Origin: Caulobacter sp. UNC358MFTsu5.1
GTDB taxonomy: Bacteria; Pseudomonadota; Alphaproteobacteria; Caulobacterales; Caulobacteraceae
DNA length: 64,000 nucleotides
Direction of reading: 5' to 3'
NCBI RefSeq assembly: GCF_000712075.1
Contig: NZ_JONW01000005.1
Coordinates: 377,001-441,000 of the forward strand
A model generated the notes under the pieces. That model ran no database searches. It had not been told where the DNA came from and saw only the letters and a program-made list of their open reading frames with translations. Below, one piece after another: positions 8,099 to 15,385 of this stretch; the first letter of the stretch is position 1, and each line of letters opens with the position of its first letter. The translations under genes and the position numbers were made by a program.

Positions 8099-8389
8099 AT
8101 GCGCAGCTACCACGTCTACATGCTCGCCAGCCAACGCAACGGTACGCTCTATGTCGGCGTGACCGGCGACTTGTCGCGGCGCGTATGGGAACATCAGGAA
8201 GGCCTGACACCTGGCTTCACATCGAAATACGGCGTCGTCCGCCTGGTCTGGTACGAGGAATATCCCGACGTCGGCGATGCGATCAGGCGGGAGAAGAGCC
8301 TCAAGCGCTGGCGTCGCGCCTGGAAGCTGCGGCTGATCGAAGAGAACAATCCGCCGTGGCTGGATCTCTACGAGACCTGGAACGGCTGA
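8099..8389 (+). CDS. GIY-YIG nuclease-domain protein
   Basis: 96-residue single-domain protein of the GIY-YIG superfamily (YhbQ/UvrC-N-like). The two strands are HVYMLAS and GTLYVGVTGDL, giving Tyr7 and the Y-V-G at 18-20. They are followed by SRRVWEH (Arg27/28, His32) and the C-terminal REKSLKRWRRAWK with the likely metal-binding Glu65, then NPPWLDLY. Length is that of stand-alone family members. The ATG at 8099 was chosen over an in-frame TTG at 8090. It is bracketed by two direct copies of repeat B, 29 bp and 13 bp away, an arrangement that suggests a cassette. Stand-alone members have no firmly known role. Confidence 0.9.
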   Translation: MRSYHVYMLASQRNGTLYVGVTGDLSRRVWEHQEGLTPGFTSKYGVVRLVWYEEYPDVGDAIRREKSLKRWRRAWKLRLIEENNPPWLDLYETWNG

Positions 8390-8402
8390 CCGTCCCCCAA
8401 CA

Positions 8403-8514
8403 GTGTCATCCCGGAAGCCTCGCAGAGGCTGTCCGGGACCCAGGGGCGGCCGCACCGCATTCGCCCAGTCCCCTGGGTCCCGGACAAGCGCTACGCGCTT
8501 TCCGGGATGACAAC
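8403..8514. repeat. Cloverleaf palindromic repeat, family B, copy 2
   Basis: Direct-orientation copy of the element at 7957, nearly identical along the central stem and core. The left hairpin reads GCCTCGCAGAGGC where copy 1 reads GCCCCGCAGGGGC: both sides of the stem changed together. The left flank CCCCCAAC is shared with copy 1, and the right flank CGTGGGA is shared with the copy at 51415, so the mobile or duplicated unit may be slightly longer than the palindrome. Confidence 0.9.
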
Positions 8515-8538
8515 CGTGGGACGGACGGGCGGAGAGGG

Positions 8539-8808
8539 TTACGCCCCGAACCCCTCCTCCATCCAGCGCCGGTACAGCGCCACCCGGTCGTCGTCCCAGT
8601 ACGGCCCGCCCATCGGCATGCGGGGCTCGTTGCCGTCCGGGCGGACGAAGTCGAACACCGTCCGGCCGTTGGCGTGGTCGGCGTAGCCCTCGCCGCCCGC
8701 CGGGTCGGCCATCCAGTCGTAGCTGTCCAGCTTGACGCCCTTGCGCTTCATGCAGGCCAGGTCGTGGGCGTTGAACAGCGGCCGGATGTCCTTGGCGTAG
8801 GAGACCAT
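8539..8808 (-). CDS. Small conserved-looking protein, 89 aa
   Basis: Not recognised with confidence. The start YAKDIRPLFNAHDLACM resembles the opening of cytochrome-like domains in which 'DIRPLF...D..CM' precedes a haem or metal site, but no CxxCH is present. The rest is rich in Asp, Gly and aromatic residues (NEPRMPMGGPYWDDDRVALY). No signal peptide. The ATG at 8808 follows AGGGAGGG. The gene begins ten bases after the stop of the CxxCH lipoprotein and is the last gene of a tight operon, so a shared role with that protein is likely. Confidence 0.7.
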   Translation of the reverse strand: MVSYAKDIRPLFNAHDLACMKRKGVKLDSYDWMADPAGGEGYADHANGRTVFDFVRPDGNEPRMPMGGPYWDDDRVALYRRWMEEGFGA

Positions 8809-8818
8809 CGCGCCCTCC

Positions 8819-10348
8819 CTACCAGTTGAAGCCCTGGTCTTCCCGGGCCTCCTTGATCTGGTCCTGGAACTCCATGCCGAACGACCAGGCGAACTCGGCC
8901 GGGAAGTTGGTCCGCCGCAGGGCGCGGCCGTACTGCGGATATTCGGCGGCCATCGAGGCGGTGTAGGTGTCGTTGAAATAGGTCTCGCGGTTCTTCAGCT
9001 CGTTCCAGGTGACCGAGTACTGGTGGCAGCCGATGCAGTTGGTGCGGCCGTTGCCGGTGTGGTGCTCCAGGTTGGGGTTGCTGCACCAGGTGGTGACCTT
9101 GTCGTAGGGCGCGGGGTTGCGCTGCTCGGTCGCGCCGTCGTAGGCGGCCTTGATCGCCGAGGCCAGGCCGGGCTGGCCGCTCTCGTAGGGCCCCCAGGGC
9201 TTGGGGTCGGTCTCGTTGAAGGCCGTGGTCACGCACATCTTGTAGTGCGACCAGACCCCGCCGTTGAACTTGGCCAGGGCGGCCGGGCGGTCCTGGCCGA
9301 AGTCCTCGTCGGGCTTGGGGCTCCACCACAGCGAGATCCAGATCCATTCGCGGGTGTCCTTGGTCGAGAAGTGGATAGACTTCAGGCCGTAGACCTTCCC
9401 GTCGGTGGTCTGGACCGCGTAGATGCCGTTGGTCGTCACCGGCTCCAGGGTGGGCTTGGGCCAGCTGCCGCCCTTCAGGACGGCGGTGATCGCCGCGGCG
9501 TCGGTGGCGTGGGCGCTGACCTTGGGCGCGGCGCCGTCGATCTCGTCCCAGCTGGTCTTGACCATCACCGCGTTGCGCGGGAACTCGTCGACGCAGGGCG
9601 AGAACTGGCTGGCGCTGGGCGGCGGCTGGTTCCACGGGATCTTGTTGGAGCAGGTCTCGATGCCCTGGGCCTGGGCCAGGACGTGCTCGACGAACGACGG
9701 GCTGAACAGGGTGAAGCCCCGGCCCAGCTCCTCCTCGGGCGCGCCGCGGTCGAAGCCCTCGGACTGCTTGAGCACCTGGGTCAGGTTGGCCGAGACCAGG
9801 CTGCGGACCATGTTCTTGTCGGTGCCGGCCTGCTCCATCACCTCGTGGGCGATCTCGGCGCGGGTCTTCTTGCAGGCGGCATCGGCCTTGCAGGCCGCCA
9901 GCTGGGCGATGAACAGCTTGATCTTCTGGTCGACCTCGGGATTGACGCTCATCCCCTCGTACCAGGTGTGCCACAGGGGCACCTCGTAGGTCTTGCCCTC
10001 CAGGGTCAGCTTCTGGGGTTCCAGCAGGGCCTCGACGATGGTCCAGGCGGTCTTGCGGCGATCGGCCATCGAGGCTTCCAGCCGGTCGAACAGCGCCTTG
10101 GGGTCCTCGGCGATCGGCGTGTAGTCCTTGCCGCGCCCGATCAGCAGCCGCCCCAGGGGCGAGGCTTCGCCCGCCTGCGGGTTCAGGCCGTTGGCGGTGA
10201 GGAACTGCACCGGGGCGCCCTCCCCGGCCGGCGGCGCCTCGGCCGTGGTCCCGCCCGGCCCGCAGGAGGCCAGCAACGCACCAATGAGAGCCAGTGGCGC
10301 GGCCAGGGCGGCCAGCAGGGGGATCCTCGTTCTCGACGATGCGGACAT
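8819..10348 (-). CDS. CxxCH-containing lipoprotein, probable c-type cytochrome
   Basis: 509-residue lipoprotein. The signal sequence ends in the lipobox LLASC (Cys29). One haem-attachment motif CIGCH is at residues 438-442 near the C-terminus, in the context GRTNCIGCHQYSVTW. Six or more further cysteines upstream (for example AACKADAACKK and IETCSNK) could form disulfides. A covalently haem-bound periplasmic or outer-membrane protein is inferred. The large N-terminal part matches no domain I can name. ATG at 10348 is preceded by GAGGA. It is the middle gene of a three-gene minus-strand operon (protease, this gene, 89-aa protein) with gaps of 25 and 10 bp. Confidence 0.75.
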   Translation of the reverse strand: MSASSRTRIPLLAALAAPLALIGALLASCGPGGTTAEAPPAGEGAPVQFLTANGLNPQAGEASPLGRLLIGRGKDYTPIAEDPKALFDRLEASMADRRKTAWTIVEALLEPQKLTLEGKTYEVPLWHTWYEGMSVNPEVDQKIKLFIAQLAACKADAACKKTRAEIAHEVMEQAGTDKNMVRSLVSANLTQVLKQSEGFDRGAPEEELGRGFTLFSPSFVEHVLAQAQGIETCSNKIPWNQPPPSASQFSPCVDEFPRNAVMVKTSWDEIDGAAPKVSAHATDAAAITAVLKGGSWPKPTLEPVTTNGIYAVQTTDGKVYGLKSIHFSTKDTREWIWISLWWSPKPDEDFGQDRPAALAKFNGGVWSHYKMCVTTAFNETDPKPWGPYESGQPGLASAIKAAYDGATEQRNPAPYDKVTTWCSNPNLEHHTGNGRTNCIGCHQYSVTWNELKNRETYFNDTYTASMAAEYPQYGRALRRTNFPAEFAWSFGMEFQDQIKEAREDQGFNW

Positions 10349-10373
10349 GGGGCGTTTCCTCGAATGGGGCGGC

Positions 10374-11195
10374 TTACCCGCCTTGCCAGGTTTGGATCAG
10401 TCGCAGGTGGTCGGGGGTGAGCAGGGCGCCGGAATTGACCCCGGGCCCGACGTCGGCCGGGGTGGCGTCGGCCTCGTAGCCGTGCACGGCGACCACGGTC
10501 GGGGCGGCGGCGTCGCCGATCCAGACCGGGCCGCCGCTCTGGCCGTCGGTGGTGTCGATCTCGTAGTACAGTCGGCCCTCCAGGCTGGTGCGCACCGGCC
10601 CCTTGGCCACCAGCAGGTGCTCGTAGCTGCCGGCGTATTCCGGATAGCCGGAGACCACGGCGGCGGTGCGGGGCAGCGCGGCGGGATCGATGGCGTCGTG
10701 CTTCATCCAGCCCACCCGCTCGCCGACCGGCTCGTCCAGGTGGATGCAGCCGATGTCGTGGGCGCGGTCGCGGTCCGCCAGCCAGGGCGGGGCGCAGTCG
10801 AAGCGCGTGGAGACCACCGCCCCGAACGGCCGCTTGTTCCAGCTCTGGCCGGGGATGACCGTGACCCGGCGGGCCCAGCCGCCGAAGGCCGGGTTGTGCA
10901 GGCAGTGGCCGGCGGTGATCACGGTCGAGGGGCCGGCCAGCCAGCCGGTGCCGTTGAACACGCCGGCGCCGGTCTCGATCCGCAGGGCGCAGACCATCCG
11001 CCAGGGCGCGGCCGTGGTGGTCAGCTCGACCCGGCGACGGTCGCGCGGGCCCAGGATGCTGAACATCCGGGCGCGGCCGGCGGGCGCCCGGGAGGGCGGC
11101 TCCGGCGCCAGGAGCGGCGCCAGGGTTCCCTCCGATCCCGCCGACAGCGGGACATCCAGGTCGATCGATACGGAATCGGACTGCGGACGATCCAT
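10374..11195 (-). CDS. Trypsin-like (V8/Glu-endopeptidase-type) serine peptidase
   Basis: 273-residue chymotrypsin-fold peptidase with His97 (VITAGHC), Asp147 (RAHDIGC) and Ser220 (TDGQSGGP) in the correct order. The compact size, AGHC with a nearby second cysteine, and GQSGGP resemble bacterial V8-like glutamyl endopeptidases. Those are secreted with a propeptide; here residues 1-60 are polar and Pro/Ala-rich with no signal peptide, so either secretion is by another route or the protein is cytoplasmic. The ATG at 11195 was preferred to a TTG at 11222. It is the first gene of the operon with the CxxCH lipoprotein. Confidence 0.85.
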   Translation of the reverse strand: MDRPQSDSVSIDLDVPLSAGSEGTLAPLLAPEPPSRAPAGRARMFSILGPRDRRRVELTTTAAPWRMVCALRIETGAGVFNGTGWLAGPSTVITAGHCLHNPAFGGWARRVTVIPGQSWNKRPFGAVVSTRFDCAPPWLADRDRAHDIGCIHLDEPVGERVGWMKHDAIDPAALPRTAAVVSGYPEYAGSYEHLLVAKGPVRTSLEGRLYYEIDTTDGQSGGPVWIGDAAAPTVVAVHGYEADATPADVGPGVNSGALLTPDHLRLIQTWQGG

Positions 11196-11284
11196 GGCGG
11201 CCCCGCCTGCTTGGCGGGTCAAGGCTCGCCCAAAACAAGCACCCGCGTAAAGCTCAATCTTTAGGGGAGCGATGCGCGACGTCG

Positions 11285-11314
11285 GCAGGATCGTGCATCA
11301 AGTCTGCAGGATCG
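11285..11314 (+). promoter_or_regulatory. Direct repeat GCAGGATCG, candidate activator site
   Basis: GCAGGATCG occurs at 11285-11293 and again at 11306-11314, exactly 21 bp apart (two helical turns), 72 bp upstream of the alcohol dehydrogenase start. Two same-direction half-sites at this spacing are typical of AraC-family activators. No matching regulator is adjacent. Confidence 0.5.
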
Positions 11315-11385
11315 GCCTACCGTCCCGCGCGGCGCCGTGGCATGCCCCGCCTGTTCATCTCCCCCTGAACTTCGAGGACTCTCCG

Positions 11386-12426
11386 ATGGCCATCGCAAAG
11401 GGCTACGCGGCCGCATCCGCGTCCGCGCCTCTGACCCCCTTCACCTTCGACCGCCGCGAACCCAACGACGACGACGTCGTCATCGCCATCAAGCACTGCG
11501 GCGTCTGCCACTCCGACATCCACATGGTCGACAACGGCTGGGGCCAGAGCGTCTATCCGATCGTGCCGGGCCACGAGATCACCGGCGTGGTCACCGCCGT
11601 CGGCTCCAAGGTCAGCCGCTTCAAGGAAGGCGACCGGGTCGGCGTCGGCTGCTTCGTCGACAGCTGCACCACCTGCGCCGCCCGCGACCTGGACCGCGAG
11701 CAGTACATGCCCGGCCTGGTCCTGACCTACAGCGGCTTCGAGCCCGGCGCCGACCTGCCCACCTACGGCGGCTATTCCGACCACATGGTGGTCAAGGAGG
11801 GCTATGTCCTGTCGATCCCCGACAACCTGCCCCTGGACGCCGCCGCCCCGCTGCTGTGCGCCGGCATCACCCTCTATTCGCCGCTGCGCCACTGGAACGC
11901 CGGTCCCGGCAAGTCGGTGGCGATCCTGGGCCTGGGCGGCCTGGGCCACATGGGCGTCAAGATCGCCCACGCCATGGGCGCCGAGGTCACGGTGCTGAGC
12001 CAGACCCTGTCCAAGCAGGCCGACGGCCTGGCGATGGGCGCCGACCACTATTACGCCACCAGCGACGCGGCGACCTTCGAGACCCTGGCCGGGACCTTCG
12101 ACCTCTTGATCTGCACGGTGTCGGCCGGGATCGACTGGGGGGCGTACCTCAACCTGCTGAAGGTGGACGGGACCATGGTGCTGGTCGGCGCGCCGGAAGA
12201 GCCCGTGCCGCTGAACGCCTTCGCCCTGATCCCCGGCCGCCGCACCCTGGCCGGCTCGATGATCGGCTCGATCAAGGAAACCCAGGAGATGCTCGACTTC
12301 TGCGGCGAGCACGGGATCGTCGCCGACATCGAGACCATCGCCATCGACCAGATCAACGCGGCCTACGAACGCATGCAGAAGAGCGACGTGCGCTACCGCT
12401 TCGTGATCGACATGGCGACGCTGTAG
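11386..12426 (+). CDS. Zinc-type NAD(P)-dependent alcohol/aldehyde dehydrogenase
   Basis: 346-residue medium-chain dehydrogenase of the YahK/cinnamyl-alcohol branch. Catalytic-zinc ligands are present: Cys38 in KHCGVCHSD, His63-Glu64 in PGHE and Cys158 in LLCAG. The nucleotide loop is [10 protein letters not shown] (182-187). The structural-zinc lobe is altered: the family pattern C-x2-C-x2-C-x7-C reads Cys94, Cys97, Arg100, Met108, so two of four ligands are missing. The ATG at 11386 has GAGGA eight bases upstream. Such enzymes reduce aldehydes with NADPH in the cytoplasm. It stands alone, divergent from the peptidase operon, behind a 21-bp direct repeat. Confidence 0.9.
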   Translation: MAIAKGYAAASASAPLTPFTFDRREPNDDDVVIAIKHCGVCHSDIHMVDNGWGQSVYPIVPGHEITGVVTAVGSKVSRFKEGDRVGVGCFVDSCTTCAARDLDREQYMPGLVLTYSGFEPGADLPTYGGYSDHMVVKEGYVLSIPDNLPLDAAAPLLCAGITLYSPLRHWNAGPGKSVAILGLGGLGHMGVKIAHAMGAEVTVLSQTLSKQADGLAMGADHYYATSDAATFETLAGTFDLLICTVSAGIDWGAYLNLLKVDGTMVLVGAPEEPVPLNAFALIPGRRTLAGSMIGSIKETQEMLDFCGEHGIVADIETIAIDQINAAYERMQKSDVRYRFVIDMATL

Positions 12427-12434
12427 GGCGCCTC

Positions 12435-12460
12435 GGGGACACGTGCGTGCGCGTGTCCCC
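12435..12460. repeat. GGGGACAC hairpin, family D', after the dehydrogenase
   Basis: GGGGACACG and CGTGTCCCC arms around a short GTGCGTGC-type loop, ten bases after the stop codon. Related double hairpins occur at 22389-22463 and 28585-28662. It has no U-tract but may still stop or stabilise the transcript. Confidence 0.7.
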
Positions 12461-12567
12461 CGGTTCTACGGCCTTCCCCCCGAGGGATCGAGGGAACGGC
12501 CCGAGTGTGCCGCCCGGCCGGACGGAGCACCTTGCCGGGAGTGCAATCCCGACCGAGGTCCCTCGTC

Positions 12568-13047
12568 ATGAACTCCACCGTCCGCGCCCTCGCGGCGCCT
12601 GTCCTGGCCGCCTTCGCCCTGGCGGCGACCTCGGCCCCCGTGCTCGCCGGCGGGGCCGACCCGGCCAAGAAGGGCTCGGTCTCGCAGGAGGCGACCGGGG
12701 CCATCGAAATCCACGGCGGCGGCGTCGCCCTGGGCGTCGGCGTCAGCTGGGGCAAGGGGACCCTGACCTATCGCGGCGAGAAGCACGCGCTGAAGGTCAA
12801 CGGCCTGTCGGCGGTCGACATCGGCGCCAGCGGCTTCACGGCCAGCGGCACGGTCAGCAACCTCAAGCAGCTGTCCGACATCGAAGGCACCTACCAGGCG
12901 GCGTCCCTGGGCGCGACCGTCGCCGGCGGCGGCAGCGTCTCGACGATGAAGAACGACAAGGGCGTGGTCATCAAGGTCAACGCCACCAGCCGCGGCCTGC
13001 GCCTGACGGCCGCGCCGTCGGGGGTGAAGATCCAGCTGGCGAAGTAG
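12568..13047 (+). CDS. Secreted protein of unknown family, 159 aa
   Basis: Signal peptide of about 27 residues (cleavage near VLA-GG). The mature part has a glycine-rich strand pattern: IEIHGGGVALGVGVSWGKG, then ALKVNGLSAVDIGASGF, GTVSNLKQLSDIEGTY and ATVAGGGSVSTMKNDKG. This looks like a small beta-barrel or lipid-binding periplasmic protein, in style like DUF1134 (EipA) or SYLF proteins, but I cannot assign it. The ATG at 12568 follows GAGG. Upstream in-frame sequence is Arg/Pro-rich and was excluded. It ends 39 bp before hairpin D. No operon partner is evident. Confidence 0.7.
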   Translation: MNSTVRALAAPVLAAFALAATSAPVLAGGADPAKKGSVSQEATGAIEIHGGGVALGVGVSWGKGTLTYRGEKHALKVNGLSAVDIGASGFTASGTVSNLKQLSDIEGTYQAASLGATVAGGGSVSTMKNDKGVVIKVNATSRGLRLTAAPSGVKIQLAK

Positions 13048-13086
13048 GCGGCGGACGACGCCCCTCCAATCTCCGGGGACGACGAA

Positions 13087-13150
13087 GGGGACACACACTC
13101 ACCCAACGGCCTTGCCGAACTGGTGGCGTGCCTGCCGTGAGTGTGTCCCC
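13087..13150. repeat. GGGGACACACACTCAC hairpin, family D, copy 1
   Basis: 64-bp stem-loop with GGGGACACACACTCAC and a matching right arm GTGAGTGTGTCCCC. It lies between the convergent genes ending at 13047 and 13169. Copies occur at 16027-16093 and 54640-54704, each just after a stop codon. A role as bidirectional terminator or as a REP element is plausible. Confidence 0.8.
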
Positions 13151-13168
13151 ACCTTCGCGCGCGGCCCC

Positions 13169-13855
13169 TCACGTCGCGTCGTGGAAGATCACCCCCAGCA
13201 CCCGCCGGCGCCCCGACCGCACGGTGCTGACCCCGTGGCGCAGCACGCGGCGGTGGACGCCGCGCGTCCCCGTCGCCGGGCGCTCGCGCACCGCGAAGAT
13301 CACGCCCTCGCCCTGCTTCAGCGGCACGACCTGCGGCCGCGACTGCTGGCGGGGACGCTGCTCGACCAGCACGAACTCGCCGCCCTCGAAGTCGCGGCCC
13401 GGCTCGTCCAGCAGGAAGGCGGCCTGCAGCGGGAAGACGTGCTCGCCGTACAGGTCCTGGTGCAGGCAGTTGTAGTCGCCCGGGCCGTAGGTCAGCAGCA
13501 GGGGCGTCGGCCGCGCCTGGCCCGCCGCGTGGCAGCGGGCCAGCATGTCGTCCAGGTCGTCCGGGAAGCGCCGGTCCTCGCCCAGCACCCGCGCCCACCG
13601 GTTGGCGACGGCGGCCAGCGGGCCGTAGAGCCCCTGGCGCAACCGCTGCACCGGGTCGGGCAAGGGGTAGGCGAAGTACTTGTACTCGCCCTGGCCGAAG
13701 CCGTGGCGGGCCATCACCACCCGGCTGCGGAAGCCGGCCTCCTGGTCGTAGAGGCCGGCGACCTTGGCGCAGGTCTCGGGCTTGAGCAGCGGCCCGGTCA
13801 GGGCCCAGCCCTGGGCGTCGAGGTCGGCTTCGATGCGGCTCCAGTCCAGGCTCAC
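13169..13855 (-). CDS. 2OG-Fe(II) oxygenase (COG3826-like) coupled to ada
   Basis: 228-residue dioxygenase. The iron facial triad is visible as His132-x-Asp134 in CLHQDLYG and a distal His207 (LRHGVS), with Arg217 as the likely 2-oxoglutarate anchor. The FEGGEFVLVEQ strand is typical of prolyl-hydroxylase-like members. The start is a GTG whose first bases overlap the stop of the Ada-like gene (GTGA), so translation is coupled. That linkage suggests a role in the alkylation response, perhaps oxidative dealkylation as in AlkB, but the sequence is not AlkB and this is an inference from position. Confidence 0.85.
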   Translation of the reverse strand: MSLDWSRIEADLDAQGWALTGPLLKPETCAKVAGLYDQEAGFRSRVVMARHGFGQGEYKYFAYPLPDPVQRLRQGLYGPLAAVANRWARVLGEDRRFPDDLDDMLARCHAAGQARPTPLLLTYGPGDYNCLHQDLYGEHVFPLQAAFLLDEPGRDFEGGEFVLVEQRPRQQSRPQVVPLKQGEGVIFAVRERPATGTRGVHRRVLRHGVSTVRSGRRRVLGVIFHDAT

Positions 13856-14592
13856 GCGGCTTCACTCATTTGCGTTTCTTTGGCGAGCAGCGCGCGCTTC
13901 CGCTCGACGCCCCAGCGGTAGCCCGAGAGGCCGCCGTCGGCCCGCACCACCCGGTGGCAGGGGGTGATCACCGCCAGCGGATTGGCCCCGCAGGCCTGGG
14001 CCACGGCCCGCACGGCGGCGGGACGGCCGATGGCCTGGGCGACGGTCTTGTACGAGGCGGTCGTCCCGGCCGGGATGGCCCGCAGCGCCGCCCAGACGGC
14101 CTTCTGCAGGTCTGTGCCCTGGGCGTCGAGCGGCAGGTCCAGCTTGGCCTCCGGATGGTCGACCTGGCGGGCCACGGCCTCCAGGTCGGCGGCCAGGCCG
14201 GCGGGAGCGGGCGTCAGCCGGGCCGCGCGGAAGCGGCGCTCCAGGTCGCGGACCAGAACGTCGGGATCGTCGCCCAGGGTCACCAGCCGCAGGCCGGCGT
14301 CGGAGCGGGCCACCAGGGCCAGGCCCAGGCTGGTCGGGACCGTCGCCCAGCGCAGGGTCTCGCGCGGCTGGTCGGGCTTGCAGCGCAGGCAGGCTCGGAA
14401 GCCGGCGGCGCGGGCGCTTTCGCGGGTGTCGTGGAACTCGACGTTCTTGCGCAGCGGCCGCCCGGCGCAGCTGGCCAGGCAGTAGACGCCGGTGGTGCGC
14501 ACGGCGATGAAGAAGGCGCCGTCGAGGTCGCGGTCGCGGCGGCGCATGGCCTCCCAGCGCGCGTCGTCGGTGAGGAATTGAGAAGCGGTCAT
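13852..14592 (-). CDS. Ada-like alkyltransferase lacking the AraC domain
   Basis: 246 residues. The N-terminal Ada zinc domain has Cys38, Cys42, Cys68 and Cys71 (GVYCLASC and CLRCKP), the site that accepts methyl from phosphotriesters in Ada. The C-terminal O6-alkylguanine transferase domain has the acceptor Cys212 in ITPCHRVV. Full Ada proteins are about 350 residues because an AraC helix-turn-helix lies between them. Here residue 76 runs almost directly into the transferase fold, so the DNA-binding activator part is absent. ATG at 14592 has GGAG eight bases upstream. It overlaps the dioxygenase gene by four bases. Confidence 0.9.
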   Translation of the reverse strand: MTASQFLTDDARWEAMRRRDRDLDGAFFIAVRTTGVYCLASCAGRPLRKNVEFHDTRESARAAGFRACLRCKPDQPRETLRWATVPTSLGLALVARSDAGLRLVTLGDDPDVLVRDLERRFRAARLTPAPAGLAADLEAVARQVDHPEAKLDLPLDAQGTDLQKAVWAALRAIPAGTTASYKTVAQAIGRPAAVRAVAQACGANPLAVITPCHRVVRADGGLSGYRWGVERKRALLAKETQMSEAA

Positions 14593-14641
14593 GGTCGGTC
14601 TCCTTTCGTGAGAAGGAGCATGCGCGCCATGACCTGCGGCG

Positions 14642-15280
14642 TCATTCCGATGCTTGCGGTTCCGGTTTGGGGCCGCAGATCAGGTCGACCATCACCGGGA
14701 TCGTGGCCTCCAGCTGCTCGCGCGTCTCGCCGGCCCGGGCGCGGACCGACAGGGCGTTCATCATCATGCTGGCCACGCGGCCCAGGGCCACGGGATCGGC
14801 GCTGGACGGCAGCTCGCCCTTGGCCTGGCGGCGCTGGATCAGGCCTTCGACGCCCCGGTCCAGCTCGTGCAGGCCCTCGGCGACAATCCGGCGGGCCTCC
14901 TCGTCGACGGCCGCCTGGCCCAGGCCCGCGCTGACCAGGAAGCAACCGCGCCCGCTGCCGTCGTCCGCCAGGTAGAAGCCCAGGGCCGTGCGGTAGATCC
15001 GGGTCAGCACCTCGCGCAGCGACCCGCCGCCCCGGAAGGCCTCGGTCATGGCGGCGCGCGAGCGGTCCATGTAGGCGTCCAGCGCCGTCTTGAAGAGCGA
15101 CTGCTTGTCGCCGAACGCCCCGTACAGGCTGGGCCGGTTCATGCCGGTGGCGGCGCTCAGGTCGTCCAGCGAGGCGCCGGCGTAGCCCTGGGACCAGAAG
15201 GTCTCGGTGGCCTTGGCCAGGGCGACCTTGGGATCGTAGGCGCGGGGACGGCCCCGACGCTTGGCGGGGGTTTCGGACAT
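14642..15280 (-). CDS. TetR/AcrR-family repressor
   Basis: 212-residue regulator. The N-terminal helix-turn-helix is visible at about residues 15-62 (ALAKATETFWSQGYAGASLD, then MNRPSLYGAFGDKQSLF), and an all-helical ligand domain follows, with a family-typical GRGCFLVSAG loop. The start at 15280 has AGGAGAG. It is divergent from a glutathione S-transferase gene, with an inverted repeat in the shared 105-bp gap. Repressors of this subgroup commonly control a neighbouring detoxification gene, so the GST is the likely target. The Ada-like gene follows 49 bp downstream with its own strong ribosome site. Confidence 0.92.
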   Translation of the reverse strand: MSETPAKRRGRPRAYDPKVALAKATETFWSQGYAGASLDDLSAATGMNRPSLYGAFGDKQSLFKTALDAYMDRSRAAMTEAFRGGGSLREVLTRIYRTALGFYLADDGSGRGCFLVSAGLGQAAVDEEARRIVAEGLHELDRGVEGLIQRRQAKGELPSSADPVALGRVASMMMNALSVRARAGETREQLEATIPVMVDLICGPKPEPQASE

Positions 15281-15311
15281 GGCTCTCTCCTGGTCCGGAA
15301 TCTAATTTTTG

Positions 15312-15363
15312 TACCGTTTCGCAGTTTATTCCTTGACCACCGTTATTTTTATGCGAAACAGTA
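15312..15363. promoter_or_regulatory. Inverted-repeat operator between TetR and GST genes
   Basis: TACCGTTTCGCA (15312-15323) and TGCGAAACAGTA (15352-15363) are complementary at 11 of 12 positions and are separated by an AT-rich 28-bp spacer. A TTGACC lies between them at 15333-15338. Placement in the divergent promoter region fits binding of the TetR protein as two dimers or across a loop. Confidence 0.7.
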
Positions 15364-15385
15364 TGAAAAAGCAACGGAGGGTTCG

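Noticed and set aside
8539..8808. A haem-binding motif in the 89-aa protein
   Set aside because: It contains CMKRK after the DIRPLF opening but no CxxCH, so covalent haem attachment is not supported.
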